Source: Congeria kusceri (lineage: Eukaryota > Mollusca > Bivalvia > Myida > Dreissenidae). From it: a DNA stretch of 64,000 bases. The notes below the pieces were generated by a model that ran no database searches, was not told the DNA's origin, and saw only the letters and a list, made by a program, of their open reading frames with translations. Position 1 is the first letter of the stretch, and each line of letters starts with the position of its first letter. Both the position numbers and the translations under genes were made by a program. Where the stretch lies: NCBI GenBank assembly GCA_027627225.1, contig CM051025.1, forward strand, positions 57,997,681 through 58,061,680. Direction: 5' to 3'. Of the stretch, positions 25,150 to 43,453 are shown piece after piece.

Positions 25150-26010
25150 TATGCCCCCCTTCGAAGAAGTGGGGGTTTTCTGCTTTGCACCTGTACGTCG
25201 GTCGATCGGACGGTCGGTCTGATGGTCTGTCCGTAGACCATTCCGTCTCCGCACGATATCTAGAGAACGCTTTGACCTACGATCATTTAAGTTCCTTTGC
25301 TAGTTAATTGGGAGGAAAGGAAGACGCCTATTGATTTTGAGGTCAACAGGTCAAAGGTCAAGGTCAGAGGGGTTTGTAACATTAAATTCGTTTCCACACG
25401 ATATCTAAAGGACGCTTTTACCTACGATCATTTAAGTTGGTATGCTGGTTACTTGTGTGGAAAGGAAGACGCTTATCAATATTGAGTTCATGAGGTCAAA
25501 GGTCAAGGGTGACAGCGGCTGGTAACATGAAAATTGTTTCCTCTGTAGACCATTTCGTTTCCGCATGATATGTAGAATACACTTTGACCTACGATCATCC
25601 AAGTTGGTGTGCTGGTTGCTCGGGAGGAAAGGAAGACGTCTATCAATTTTGAGATCAACAGGTCAAAGGTCAATGTCACAGGAGCTTGTAACACGAAAAC
25701 TTTTTTTTCCGTATACCATTTTGTTTCCGCGGGATATTTAGAGAAATCTTTGACTTACGATCATCCAAGTTGGTATGCTGGTTACTCGGGAGGAAAGGAA
25801 AAAGCCTATCGATTTTGAGGTCAACTAGTCACAGATCAAGGTCACAAGGAATAGTAACATGAAAACCGATTCCACACAGTATCTAGAGAACGTTTATACC
25901 AAGAATCATATAAATTAGTATACTGGTTAGTCTTGAGGGAAGGAACACCCCTGTCGATTTTGAGATCAAAGGTCAAGGTCACAGGGGCTTGTAAAAAAAC
26001 AAACATTTCC
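25150..26010 (+). repeat. Tandem repeat of about 150-168 bp with AGGTCA direct repeats, five copies
   Basis: The anchor TTTGACCTACGATCA or a variant occurs near 25270, 25418, 25581, 25749 and 25898. Each unit ends in a block like GGTCAACAGGTCAAAGGTCA, which contains AGGTCA-A-AGGTCA, a direct repeat spaced by one base. The array starts with a leader (CCCCCTTCGAAGAAGTGGGGG and GTCGGTCGATCGGACGGTCG) that also looks like a dispersed repeat. Short frames through it are not genes. Confidence 0.9.
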
Positions 26011-27058
26011 ACTTAATAACAGATTAACCATTGGTACATGGTCCTCAAACTATATAGGTACAAAGGTCAGTTTGAGTAGATGACCTATCACATAGTGATA
26101 ATTACTGAATACTTGGGTCGAGTCGTCAAATTTGATACGAAGAATGCACTTGCAGAGAAGACAACTCCTATCAAGGTAATGGTTAACATGTCTCAGCTTA
26201 GATTTTTTCAAAAACAGTCCATTTCTGTGATGAATAAAGGCTGCAAGACTGAGGGGGCATACATGTTTTACAAACATCTCTTGTTAATATTGTATCTGCA
26301 AAAACATTTATCAGAAAGAAATAGAGTAAACGAGCTTATCAGCAGAGGTGTCATTTCAGAAACAATTTAGGGAAAACAACTACCCTACCCCTTCCTATGG
26401 TTTCACAAAGCTCGACTAATTTGAATCATACCATGCACGGGTTAGTTGTCAAAACCATCGTGTGCAGTAGATGTCGCTAATGATGTCAAAAAACACACAG
26501 AAACCGGTTGATGTATCAGTAAACGGGATCAATTTGAACACTGTGTTACACCATCTCTTTACATCAGATAAGCTGACTAGCGTTCACACGTATTATGAAT
26601 GCTCACTAATAAATGATGCATACATCATTACCAGTCTGCGGCGAGCGTGCACGCAACCTTCTGTCGTCACCGTACAATTGGCGGGAAATTCGATCCGGGT
26701 CTCAATTAGCCATCAATCATCTTCGCGCGCATCCAGCTCATCACACTCCCCACTCACATTGTCCGCGTCCTCACAAGAGTTTACAAAAGTGTTATCATGC
26801 TGTTCTCTCGACTCATTTATTTTGCCCATTAATCTTTTTTTTTGTCAGAAATTAATCGGGAGAAGCGATGTGATATAGGTTACAAAAGTATCGTTGAGTT
26901 TAAACAACAACAACAACAACAAGAACAACCGCAAGAACTACAACAAATATTCGTGAAAGTCAGTTATCCCCGAAAGAAATGTAGAAGTACTAAAATAATT
27001 TATCTTATATTATTCTAACATGATACTTGCTAATTATTCTATAGACAAAAAAAAAAAT
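26011..27058. other. Spacer with no recognised gene
   Basis: Frames of 80-135 codons (26080-26370, 26471-26878) have no similarity I recognise and no supporting splice or polyadenylation pattern. A (CAA)n run lies at about 26905-26945. Confidence 0.35.
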
Positions 27059-27060
27059 AA

Positions 27061-27336
27061 TTATCGTTGTTAAACTACCCGATAAACAACGCAAAAAGAA
27101 GTACCGATTCTGAGCGGAGCATAGTAAAAAGTAGTTCCAATTACAAATGCAAAAATATATGTCAAATCATGTTAGAATCGAAATAATATTCGCACTGTCG
27201 TTGTTTATGGGCCAATAAACAACCCTTTGTCGTTCTGACGGGTGGCTATGAAACAACTCTGGCTAACGCCCTCGTGGTCTAATTACTACGCATCAGAACT
27301 CCAATTTATTGTTTATTGGCCAATAAACAACGATAA
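27061..27336 (-). mobile_element. MITE-like fold-back element, copy 2
   Basis: Terminal inverted repeats TTATCGTTGTT (27061) and AACAACGATAAAT (about 27327) bound the element. Palindrome TTGTTTATTGGCCAATAAAC lies near 27309, with a second near 27201. It is in reverse orientation relative to copies 1 and 4 and, with copy 4, is one of the two complete examples. Confidence 0.88.
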
Positions 27337-28555
27337 ATCGGATTTTTTTCAGTGTTAACAATGTGTAATTTTTCAGATTATCTATAACATTTCTCTCATA
27401 ATTCCAATATTTGAATTATATGTACGAATACAGGAAGGTAATAAGTGCCAAACAAACGCAATGTGAAGAAAGATAAAATAACATAAGACCCAAAGATTTC
27501 AACATAATCATTTAAGTACAGCTAAGTCAACACGAGGAATTTTAAACACATTAAAGTGCGAATAAGCTCAAGATGCGCGTGTATAACTTATCATAATAGC
27601 GCAATCACAAAATATTATTGGCAGTACGTTTTTTTCGGATTCTCGGGATATATTTATATTTTGCCATTAACACAACACATAATACATAATGTAAAGTTTG
27701 AACCCACATACAGCTGAAGTGTGACTCAACGTTTATACGTAATTGTCTTCGCGTTTTGCATAGAATTTGCGTCAATAACAGCTGTATACTGTCTCCCTCT
27801 GTTTAATTTATTAAAAACTATGGAGCATTTCCACTACAGAACTAAACAAATACATGGAATCTCATTTAATCCCCACATGTCTTGGTTGCTTCGACAGGAC
27901 CTCTTCAAAAACTGCCAAAGCCCAATAATCTTAACAATCCCGTAGCGTTAAAGTGATCGCATGACGCTAATTAGATCGAGTCGTTTCAGTAACTCTTGTT
28001 TTATCTTTCGAGTACAATTCACCCCTGTCGACCTTTTGTGGCACATGCCGCTCGGTGCGCAGCCTATGACTCACTTAGTGGAGTGTAGCCGTTTGTAATC
28101 GTAATGATTATCTCCCTTCTTATCGTTTAATCTCCCGCTAATCTTTGCCACAATAATCACTTTCCACCGCTGTTCTCGTGTTTGTCAACAAGTGTTTGTG
28201 TTTTAAGTTTTGACACAAAAGGATAAAGTGAAAAGCTGTTTTGTTTTCTTTTCACAACTTGAACAATAATTTGTTTGAAACATGTGTTTCCCAAACAATG
28301 TGACTTTCAAAAAGTCGTTGTGCCCATGCAATTGTTGACAGGCTGGTTACAAAAGTAGGAAAATATCGTATCTGTCCTATTTTACGTTTATCACACAACG
28401 TTGTACCAAATTTGATATGGAAGTGTAAATGCTTTCGGTAATCAGTACAATTACAGGGCTCTTTATGCGTTAACTGTTTGCTTAAACATCAAATTACTAT
28501 AGCAGGAGCAGTGCCTTAATTGTTCATAAACAATGTGGTGACGATTTCACTGCTA
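27337..28555. other. Non-repetitive stretch with clustered transcription-factor-like sites
   Basis: No gene is seen. Between about 27950 and 28270 the base composition rises, and TAATTAG (27968), TGACTCA (28067) and TAATGATTA (28102) occur close together, as in a developmental enhancer. The function is inferred from site clustering only. Confidence 0.25.
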
Positions 28556-29118
28556 TCAAAGCGCTGTGTATTATATGAGCGCTGTGCGTGGTGCGAGCGC
28601 TGTGCGTTGTAACAGCGTTGTCCATTATATGAGTGCTGTGCATGGTACGAAGACCGTACATTGTACGAGCTCTGTGCATTGTACGAGCTCTTTGCATTGT
28701 ACGAGCTATGTGCATTGTTAGAGCGATTTGCACTGTATGAGCGCTATGCAGTGTAAGAGCGCTAAACATTGTACGAGCGCTGTACATTGTACGAGCTCTG
28801 TGCATAGTACGAACTCTGTGCATTGTACGAACTCTGTGCATTGTACGAGCTCTGTGCATTGCACGAACTCTGTGTACGAACTCTGTACATTGTACGAACT
28901 CTGTGCATTGTACGAGCGATGTGCACTATATGAGCGCTATGCAGTGTAAGAGAGCTGAGCATTGTACGAGCGCTGTGCCACAATCGAGCGCTGTGCACTG
29001 TACAAACGCTGTTCTCTGTACGAACGCTGAGCATTGTACGATCGCTGAGCATTGTACGAGCGCTGTGCCACAATCGACCGCTGTGCACTGTACAAACGCT
29101 GTGCATCGTACGAGCAGG
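28556..29118 (+). repeat. 18-bp minisatellite, about 30 units
   Basis: The unit is approximately GCTGTGCATTGTACGAGC with many point variants (TCT, GAT or GCT starts). A 90-bp (five-unit) higher-order repeat is visible: ATTGTACGAGCGCTGTGCCA occurs at 28961 and again at 29051. Since 18 is a multiple of three, several frames stay open on both strands (repeats of the MHRART and CTSAVH type), which imitates coding sequence. Confidence 0.95.
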
Positions 29119-29254
29119 TTGTATATGTCTAAGTTTGATAAATAAAAGTAAAGTAAGTGTTTGTTTTGACTTATGAGACACCTTTACTGATGAACATCTT
29201 TACTCCCGATTCTTGCCGGGCACTTGGCAGGAAGGTACTTGGTACCCTTCGATT

Positions 29255-29360
29255 TAACTATAGCTGCCTGCCATATCTGAATAAGCCCTGTGCCAGGCTC
29301 GAACCTTCGACCACCCGCTCCGTATGCGAATGCCCTAACCACTAGACCTAGGTATTCAAG
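29255..29360 (-). repeat. tRNA-derived SINE head
   Basis: On the minus strand, TAGGTCTAGTGGTTAGGG (box A region, resembling a tRNA-Glu 5' half) is followed by box B GGTTCGAGCC (complement of 29296-29305). It has a tRNA-like internal promoter but no intact acceptor stem, so it is a SINE rather than a tRNA gene. Confidence 0.65.
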
Positions 29361-29534
29361 CATGAAACAAAAAAGCAAAAAATGTTGCTGTTGCGGATTG
29401 TTTTGGATAAACTTCAACGCATAATATACCTTGATCATGAAATCACATTCGTCATCCTCGTCATGGTGGTCATTTAGGTCTCAATGTCACTCTGTTTTTT
29501 TTAGGTCGTTTTTCCATAAATGGCGGGGACACAT

Positions 29535-29737
29535 AGAGAAGAATCAGAACATACGTTAGTAAATACGGACGGGACCATGCAGCACTATGTGTCCCCATCA
29601 TATTGTTAGAAAAGAATCAGAACATACGTTAGTAAATACGGACGGGACCATGCAGCACTATGTGTCCCCGTCATATTGTTAGAAAAGAATCAGAACATAC
29701 GTTAGTAAATACGGACAGGACCATGCAACACTAACAA
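29535..29737 (+). repeat. 73-bp tandem repeat, nearly three copies
   Basis: GAATCAGAACATACG starts at 29541, 29614 and 29687, exactly 73 bp apart. The first two units are almost identical, which suggests recent expansion. Confidence 0.95.
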
Positions 29738-31795
29738 TACACTTTTATAGCTGGAGCTTTTGAAATGAAACTTCAGTGATCGAAATAGCAACATAAGGGA
29801 GGAAAATATCTTATTTTCTACTAATGCTATTGAAATGAAAACTTCACATTATGTATCGTGCATGATAAGATAGACAATGTTGCACTAGAGTGGGCATATT
29901 TGTTCTTAGGACACGTTTCTAGTTTACACATTTTGTATGAGCTCAATGAAAAATTAACTGAGGTTTTCGATCTTGAAGCATCTCAATACATCCCATAAGT
30001 ATTTGCACAACATTTGAAGTTTGCGTTTCGCAGACGCCAAAAAATTTGTTTCCCGATGAATTTCAGTATAAATGTCATATATATTTTCCTTAACTGAATG
30101 CTGCCAAATAACAGAATATATATCTACAGAACGTTCCTACTTTGTAAATGTGTGTATACTTCAGTTGGCCAAGTACTATACAAAACAGTTTCTCACACCA
30201 GCAATGCATCATTACAAAATTGACATCAAACAGTCTGGACGTCCACCGCGTGCAGTTCAAAGGGAGCTCATTTCAGTCCAATTTATCAGGTTTCAATTAG
30301 AAAATAGCGCTGGTCAGTTCGCATACAATTGGTCATTTAACGGTCAGGGAGCAACGTCTTCAAGGAATCATCATATTGACGACCGGAACCGACATGATTG
30401 AAATTCATTAATCATCCGTTGACAATGTCTTTTAACGATGTTGTCGGTGACCCATCAAAACCAGGCCCGGGGGTCAGGGGTCGGTATGGGACGGGGATTA
30501 GGGTAAATCAAGCGTAAATTTTACTGGTTATTCGGGTTGTCACAATCTCCTTAGCAGATTAGGGATTCTGTGGCTGTCAACGTTCGAAATTCCCATGACT
30601 GTCAATATTGATATGTGTTATCTTGACTTTGTCTTTAGAACTCTCTCAACAATAAGCTGAAAGACTCGGGATTGGATCGGTTTCAATATTTATGAGTTAG
30701 TGATGGCTGTAGTCAGGAAGAGGGGAGACAGAATGGAATGAAGCAAGGTAAAGATGGAGGAAGGAATGAAAAAGAGGGGGTAAGGAAGTGAGGAAGGAAG
30801 TCAGGGAAGGAATCGTAGAATCAGTGACATTACAAATGTGCTCGAGCCAAAGACGACGAAAACGACGAGAGTTCTATTGTAACTGAGTTCGCCTTTCGGT
30901 AATGAGCGCATGGCTTCAATGAATATCTAGCCAGAACGAACCCTTATTGTTTCATTACTCTGATGTAGAATAACTGGGATTATATTAGGCAATTATCAGC
31001 GGTATATATCATGCAAATTCAAACTAAGATAGATTCCTCTTTTAGTTTTATTTCACATTCATTCCTAATACATTTCCAAGAAACGCAATAGTATCAAGAA
31101 AACTAAGTATTATTTAAAACATTGTAAGAACAAAAACATCAAGGTAAGTATTCAATGGGATATATCCATAGCATCCCTTAAGCTCAGATTTGCCCTGTTA
31201 TAAATCCACTGGCTAACAACTTTAGCATAAGGCTGTTACATACATTTATAAAATAATGCAAAAGAGAAATAACTTCTGAATATTCCCATTAGCACAGTAA
31301 ACTGTTGGACACTTGCAGAAGTGGAAGCAGTATAATGTATTAACTGTTATACTTATCAGTAATTAAATTACAGAAATGCCCCATATCCATGATATAGAAA
31401 CAATTGTATTTTTTTCCCAATATAGATTTTATTCACCTCGTCCATAGGTATGTGCAGGTCGAGTTCATCCTGCTCGAGTTAGCACAATACATTTGTATGT
31501 AAGTCTATACTTATATTTTAAACATGCCTTTAAACAACATGACAAATTACTGGGAATGTAGAGGTATATGAAATAAGTACAAGATGAACGTAACAACAAT
31601 ACAGTGCAAACACACAAAGACGCACTCTTCACACAAATACAGACACATACGACAGGAAAAAAAATGATTAAAAGAAATAGAAACAAACAGTCAACAAATA
31701 TGTACTTAAAATAAATCATCGACAAATTACATGACTATGGTATTGGGTAGTTGAAAGACAGAACAAAATACAAGTTATGTATTCGGTTAGCGAAA
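29738..31795. other. Gene-free spacer with a purine-rich strand bias
   Basis: No supported gene. At about 30714-30813 the plus strand is almost all purine (GGAAG, GAGGGGG and similar) with few interruptions. GC-rich text near 30460-30490 stands out from the AT-rich surroundings. Confidence 0.4.
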
Positions 31796-31918
31796 ACTTA
31801 TACAGTTGCCCAGTTCTGCAGTTCCTTTAAACAATAAGTTATACAATTGCCCAGTTCTGCAGTTCCTTTAAACAATAAGTTATACAATTGCCCAGTTCTG
31901 CAGTTCCTTTAAACAATG
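31796..31918 (+). repeat. 41-bp tandem repeat, three copies
   Basis: TTGCCCAGTTCTGCAG starts at 31806, 31847 and 31888. The copies are nearly identical. Confidence 0.95.
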
Positions 31919-32419
31919 GATTGATTTTGGCTTAAATTGCCTTGGTCTAAACTTGCAACAATATAAACTATATAATACATGTACTCATAATATTTATCTT
32001 CAATAAGACAGTTTTATAACTGAATAAGTATATTTGTAATCAATTTATTTTTTCAATTATATGACGAAGCAACTTTGTCGCAAACCATTCATATCTATCC
32101 ATTGGAAGATATATTAGCCATTGACTTGTAATATAATCGAAAGACATACTGGCCAGATTACGTGAGATTATTATTATCCATGTGCAGAGCGGACATAAAC
32201 ACATACATCAACAAAGACGAATAAAGAAAACTTGACAGTGGCAGATCCGCCAGTATTGACAGAGAAAATATTTCACAGTGTGTTAGGCATAATACTTGTT
32301 TATACACTGCATTGAAATTGCAATTATTGCTTTCCAGCTCGATGTTTTTCATCGGAAGGTCCAATTTTGTAGATGTCTATAAAACTATACCGGTGTTGTT
32401 ATTGTTGTTAATGGTAGAA
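31919..32419. other. Short AT-rich spacer
   Basis: Nothing recognisable apart from its position between two tandem arrays. Confidence 0.4.
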
Positions 32420-32824
32420 CAAGACTCTGGTGCCAGGAAATATTGACCGTACAGGACAACACGAGTTCACATTACATTTTCAAACAGAATTGAAAGTTTC
32501 ACTGTTTATCTTTCGTTTTGTTTACACCTGTTATTACTTGTCTGTGTTCTTCACAAGACTCTGGTGCCAGGAAATAGTGACCGTACAGGACAACACGAGT
32601 TCACATTACATTTTCAAACAGAATTGAAAGTTTCACTATTTATCTTTCGTTTTGTTTACACCTGTTATTACTTGTCTGTGTTCTTCACAAGACTCTGGTG
32701 CCAGGAAATACTGACCGTACAGGACAACACGAGTTCACATTACATTTTCAAACAGTATTGAAAGTTTCACTATTTATCTTTCGTTTTGTTTACACCTGTT
32801 ATTACTTGTCTGTGTTCTTCACAG
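32420..32824 (+). repeat. 134-bp tandem repeat, three near-identical copies
   Basis: AGACTCTGGTGCCAGG begins near 32421, 32555 and 32689. Only a few substitutions separate the units, so the frames of 65 codons in it are the same repeat read twice and not a gene. Confidence 0.95.
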
Positions 32825-35582
32825 AGTATTGAAATCCTCTCATTTAATGTTTATAATACAATAGTTAATCAACTGTATTTTTAATAACATATTTAGGTCA
32901 AACAGTGGAGATATTTATACTACGTTTATGAACGGATAATGAAAATCATCTATTAAATCCCGTATATGACATGAACACAAATATTATTTTATAATATGAT
33001 TTCTCTACTTTATTTGTCTCTGTTCACGAATGCTGATCGAATTGATCCTAGATGGAATATGTTCTGTATATTAATCGTATAACGATCAACATTGTCAAGG
33101 TTGTTAATTACAGAAACGTATCTATAGGTACGAACTACGAAGGCATCCGAAAAGAAAGTACGTGTATTATTATGGTTAAACGTTACTTCAAAGGCGTCAA
33201 TTTAAAGGAATAATTAAATTGTCTCTGGCATTCTGAACGGGGTACGTTGTACATCGTATACATTGCAGATATCAACACCCCAACGTGGGAACATTCCTGT
33301 TGAGATTCTCTTTCAGTTCACGTTTGAAACTTTTCATGTGTTGAAATAAAACACTCAAGATAAATCGAAAGTTGTACAATAAGACAAACTTAATTCTGGT
33401 ATTTGAGGTAAGATGTAATTATCACACACTTAAGCTAAACTAGGGGCTGTTATGTAATACTGTTGACACGCACATAAAGCTCAGGAAGCTGGGGGTCAGA
33501 GGTTCAAGTTTTCAATGCAGCTGAAATTGGTCTTTTGTGAACGTAAAGAGCCTGAAAAGTGCTTTTAATGTTTTGCCATTGCGTAATTACTAAATTAACT
33601 TCTTTGCTCGAACGATGATGGCTCTTTTCGATTTCCCGCGCTGCTGTCCACGGTCAAAATGCCGTAATGTCGTTGGACATTTTCTGGTCAGCTGGTTACG
33701 AGAGAAGCGTGTCCGGTAATCGGGGGATTTGTGGGCTTTGCATTTTTCATAAAGTGGTATCGGAAATAGGAAGATGCGGCGACAGAATAGCTCTCGTCTG
33801 TTGGTTCTAATTCACCCCTTCATAGTCTCTATTCGAGCCGTCAAGGGGCTGTCAATCACGCGGGATCTCGTGCTGTCTTCTTATCGTGAGATCTCATTTT
33901 CCAGCCGCGGTCAGGCGCGTAATTGCAAACCCCGATCGGAACATATTGAAAGGTGCATCATTTCAAACGTCGCGCCCCCAAAGAAGGCAAAACAATGGTA
34001 TCACTGCATGAATTTCTAATTGACCTTTCATCACAATATTTTGTTCGGGTCACTTGAAAAATGAATTAATTTATCTTTTTGCAGATTCAGTTGAGAGTTG
34101 CAACGCTATGTTGGGACCCTGGTGTGCCGTGGATTCCGATACTAATGAATGTTTAGACTCAATTTTCACGCGATTTACAACCTGAAATACACGCCCCATG
34201 CATGGCAGGATCTGTAATCGCATCAATTGCTCATCACCCCACCCCCCAACTCTGATGTCAGATCAAACTGACTCTACGCTGCATGTTCAGTTCATGGTAT
34301 CGTGAAATTAAATATTAAAAAATGCATGGGAATGACATGTTTAAGAAACACAGTTCCAAGAGGATTTAGCCGCCCGCCCATTTTCTCTTTCTCTGTCTCA
34401 TCTATGTCTATCTTTCCTCTCTCTCACTCTCATTGTATATCTATCATTGATAGCAAACAACACTTGTATCATCCTATTCGTATCTTTTATTTGATCTCAT
34501 ATAACACGAATGTTGATGTGTTGTGTGTTGTTGTGTTGTTGTTTTTTCAAATTTACGATGTATCGTATGTTTACTTTGTAATTATATATTATGTTATTAT
34601 GTATAAATAAATAAATTATGTAATTGTGTAAAGTTTAAACCAAACACAGTATTGTATTTATTTTATCAAATACAATGGAAAGTATATACAAAACTCCTCT
34701 GATTTAAGTACGGCAGTTGTCAGTTACTGGCATAAGTATGTGCACTTAGTACTGGTAAACCGCTTAGATCGGCTAAGCTTGCCCAGGAAAAGTGTGAGTA
34801 GATTAACTGACCGCCGTGATATGGCTGTAATACTGTTAAAAACGGCGAAAAATCCAAACAAATTAACAAACAAAAATCTTATTTAAATATATGCATGTTG
34901 ATATATTGTTGTTTCTTATCTTCTAATCAATGTATCTATTATGTGTTTTTATGTGTTGTGTGTATTTCCATTGTATTTTCGAAATACGTTCATAGTTTTA
35001 AATTTAATTTATAAATAACATTGGTGCAACTGAGGGCAGTAAGAATACTATCGGGTCCGGAAGAGCAATTGAACGTATCAAATATTATTTTTATGCGTCA
35101 TTGTTTTCCGTTGTAAAGTTGTGTCTAGTGTATTGCAAGTCATTACAGCCTGATAGACGGTAAAATGTCGTCTGGGAAAAGCATTGTCAAATATCCGTCT
35201 TCCCGACCCACCTTTTGTCTTACCATCTTGTTACAAGCTCTCGTTGCCAGAGGCGAGATTTCGTCACAACACCATCCCAGCCTCCTTTTGGAAGAGCGCG
35301 TTATAATGATGATGATCGTAGATAAAACGTGTTACATGCATTAACACTAATTGATTTTAATTTGCTGCATCGATAAAGGACATATTATCAGTTGAACAAT
35401 CGTGACAGTTTAAGAAACTCGTGTCACGAAATACCTTCACGTTGGTCCGTTAGATTCGTTTGACAACTTGTTGAACATGTGTCCAGAAAATATTGTTGGT
35501 TTATAAATGCATATTTGCAAAACCCTTGGGGAAGTTTGTTCATATAACAATGGTCTCTGATCAGTGTGATATTGTTTTACAG
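32825..35582. other. Gene-poor stretch, partly higher in GC
   Basis: No supported gene. About 33600-34300 has clearly higher GC than its surroundings and no obvious repeat, so it may be constrained non-coding DNA. A frame at 33774-34019 was not accepted. Confidence 0.3.
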
Positions 35583-36070
35583 ATTTTGAAGCCGAAGACA
35601 ATGCTTTTATAGGAGCTGCTGCTTATATGAAAAACGTTTTGGAAACCGTTCATTTCCGTGCCTTGAAACAATTTAAAATAGAAGATTATACCACCACCTT
35701 CATGTAGGACGAACTATATAGCGGTCGTAATTTGTACGTTTTAAATTAATCGAAAACGTTTTCTCATTTTATGTAGTACATAAAACTTCAAGGTTAAATT
35801 ATAGCTATATGATAGTATCATAACTTGCAGCAAGCGCTTTGCACACGAGCGGATGTATATAAATGTATAAATTCGAAGACATTAACTGTTATGTTTCACC
35901 ACAAAGCTTGGTTATCAAAGGAAAATGTATCGCCAAACTCGCTACATAAATATTACTCATTAAAAAGAAAAGGAGAGACAAGACAACAACAATGTGCGGT
36001 TTTCCATCCGAATGCTTTATCTGATACATACCAAAATGGCATTGTTATGAATGACATAATGGAGCATTAG
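35583..36070 (+). CDS. Two orphan exon candidates, unknown product
   Basis: A pyrimidine-rich acceptor (TTGTTTTACAG) precedes an open stretch from 35583 reading FEAEDNAFIGAAAYMKN and ending in TAG at about 35708, or in a donor GTAGGA at 35704. A second acceptor (AACTTGCAG) precedes 35831-36070, an 80-codon open frame with a mixed, soluble amino-acid composition ending in TAG. The two do not join into one long frame by the obvious splice: joining at 35703/35831 gives 13 more codons and a stop. I do not recognise either piece and see no upstream exons. Confidence 0.2.
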
Positions 36071-43343
<7,273 letters not shown>

Positions 43344-43453
43344 TTTCGCGTTCGTTGATTGGTCCAATCAATTGGCTGTGAAGGATGTTGAGCGTTTTGA
43401 TCGGTCCACGGAGATTACGAGTTGGTGTTAACGCAATTGATAGGACCAATCAT
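43344..43453 (+). promoter_or_regulatory. CCAAT-box palindromes, distal copy of the promoter-like module
   Basis: TTTCGCGTTCGTTGATTGGT (43344-43363) runs into the palindrome GATTGGTCCAATC. A related TTGATAGGACCAATCA lies about 80 bp further on. Inverted CCAAT boxes in this density suggest NF-Y binding. The first 20 bases recur, with two mismatches, at 46265-46284. Confidence 0.35.

Noticed and set aside
25140..26010. CRISPR-like regular repeats
   Set aside because: Units are 150-168 bp tandem satellites in eukaryotic DNA, without short repeats alternating with unique spacers.
28524..29181. Repetitive proteins of the MHRART or MHCTSAV type
   Set aside because: They are readings of the 18-bp minisatellite; equivalent frames exist on both strands, with no gene context.
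32430..32761. Two identical 65-codon frames
   Set aside because: They are the same 134-bp tandem unit read twice.
33440..33525. Possible tRNA-derived element with a box B-like GAGGTTCAAG
   Set aside because: Box B lacks the final conserved C and no good box A is present.
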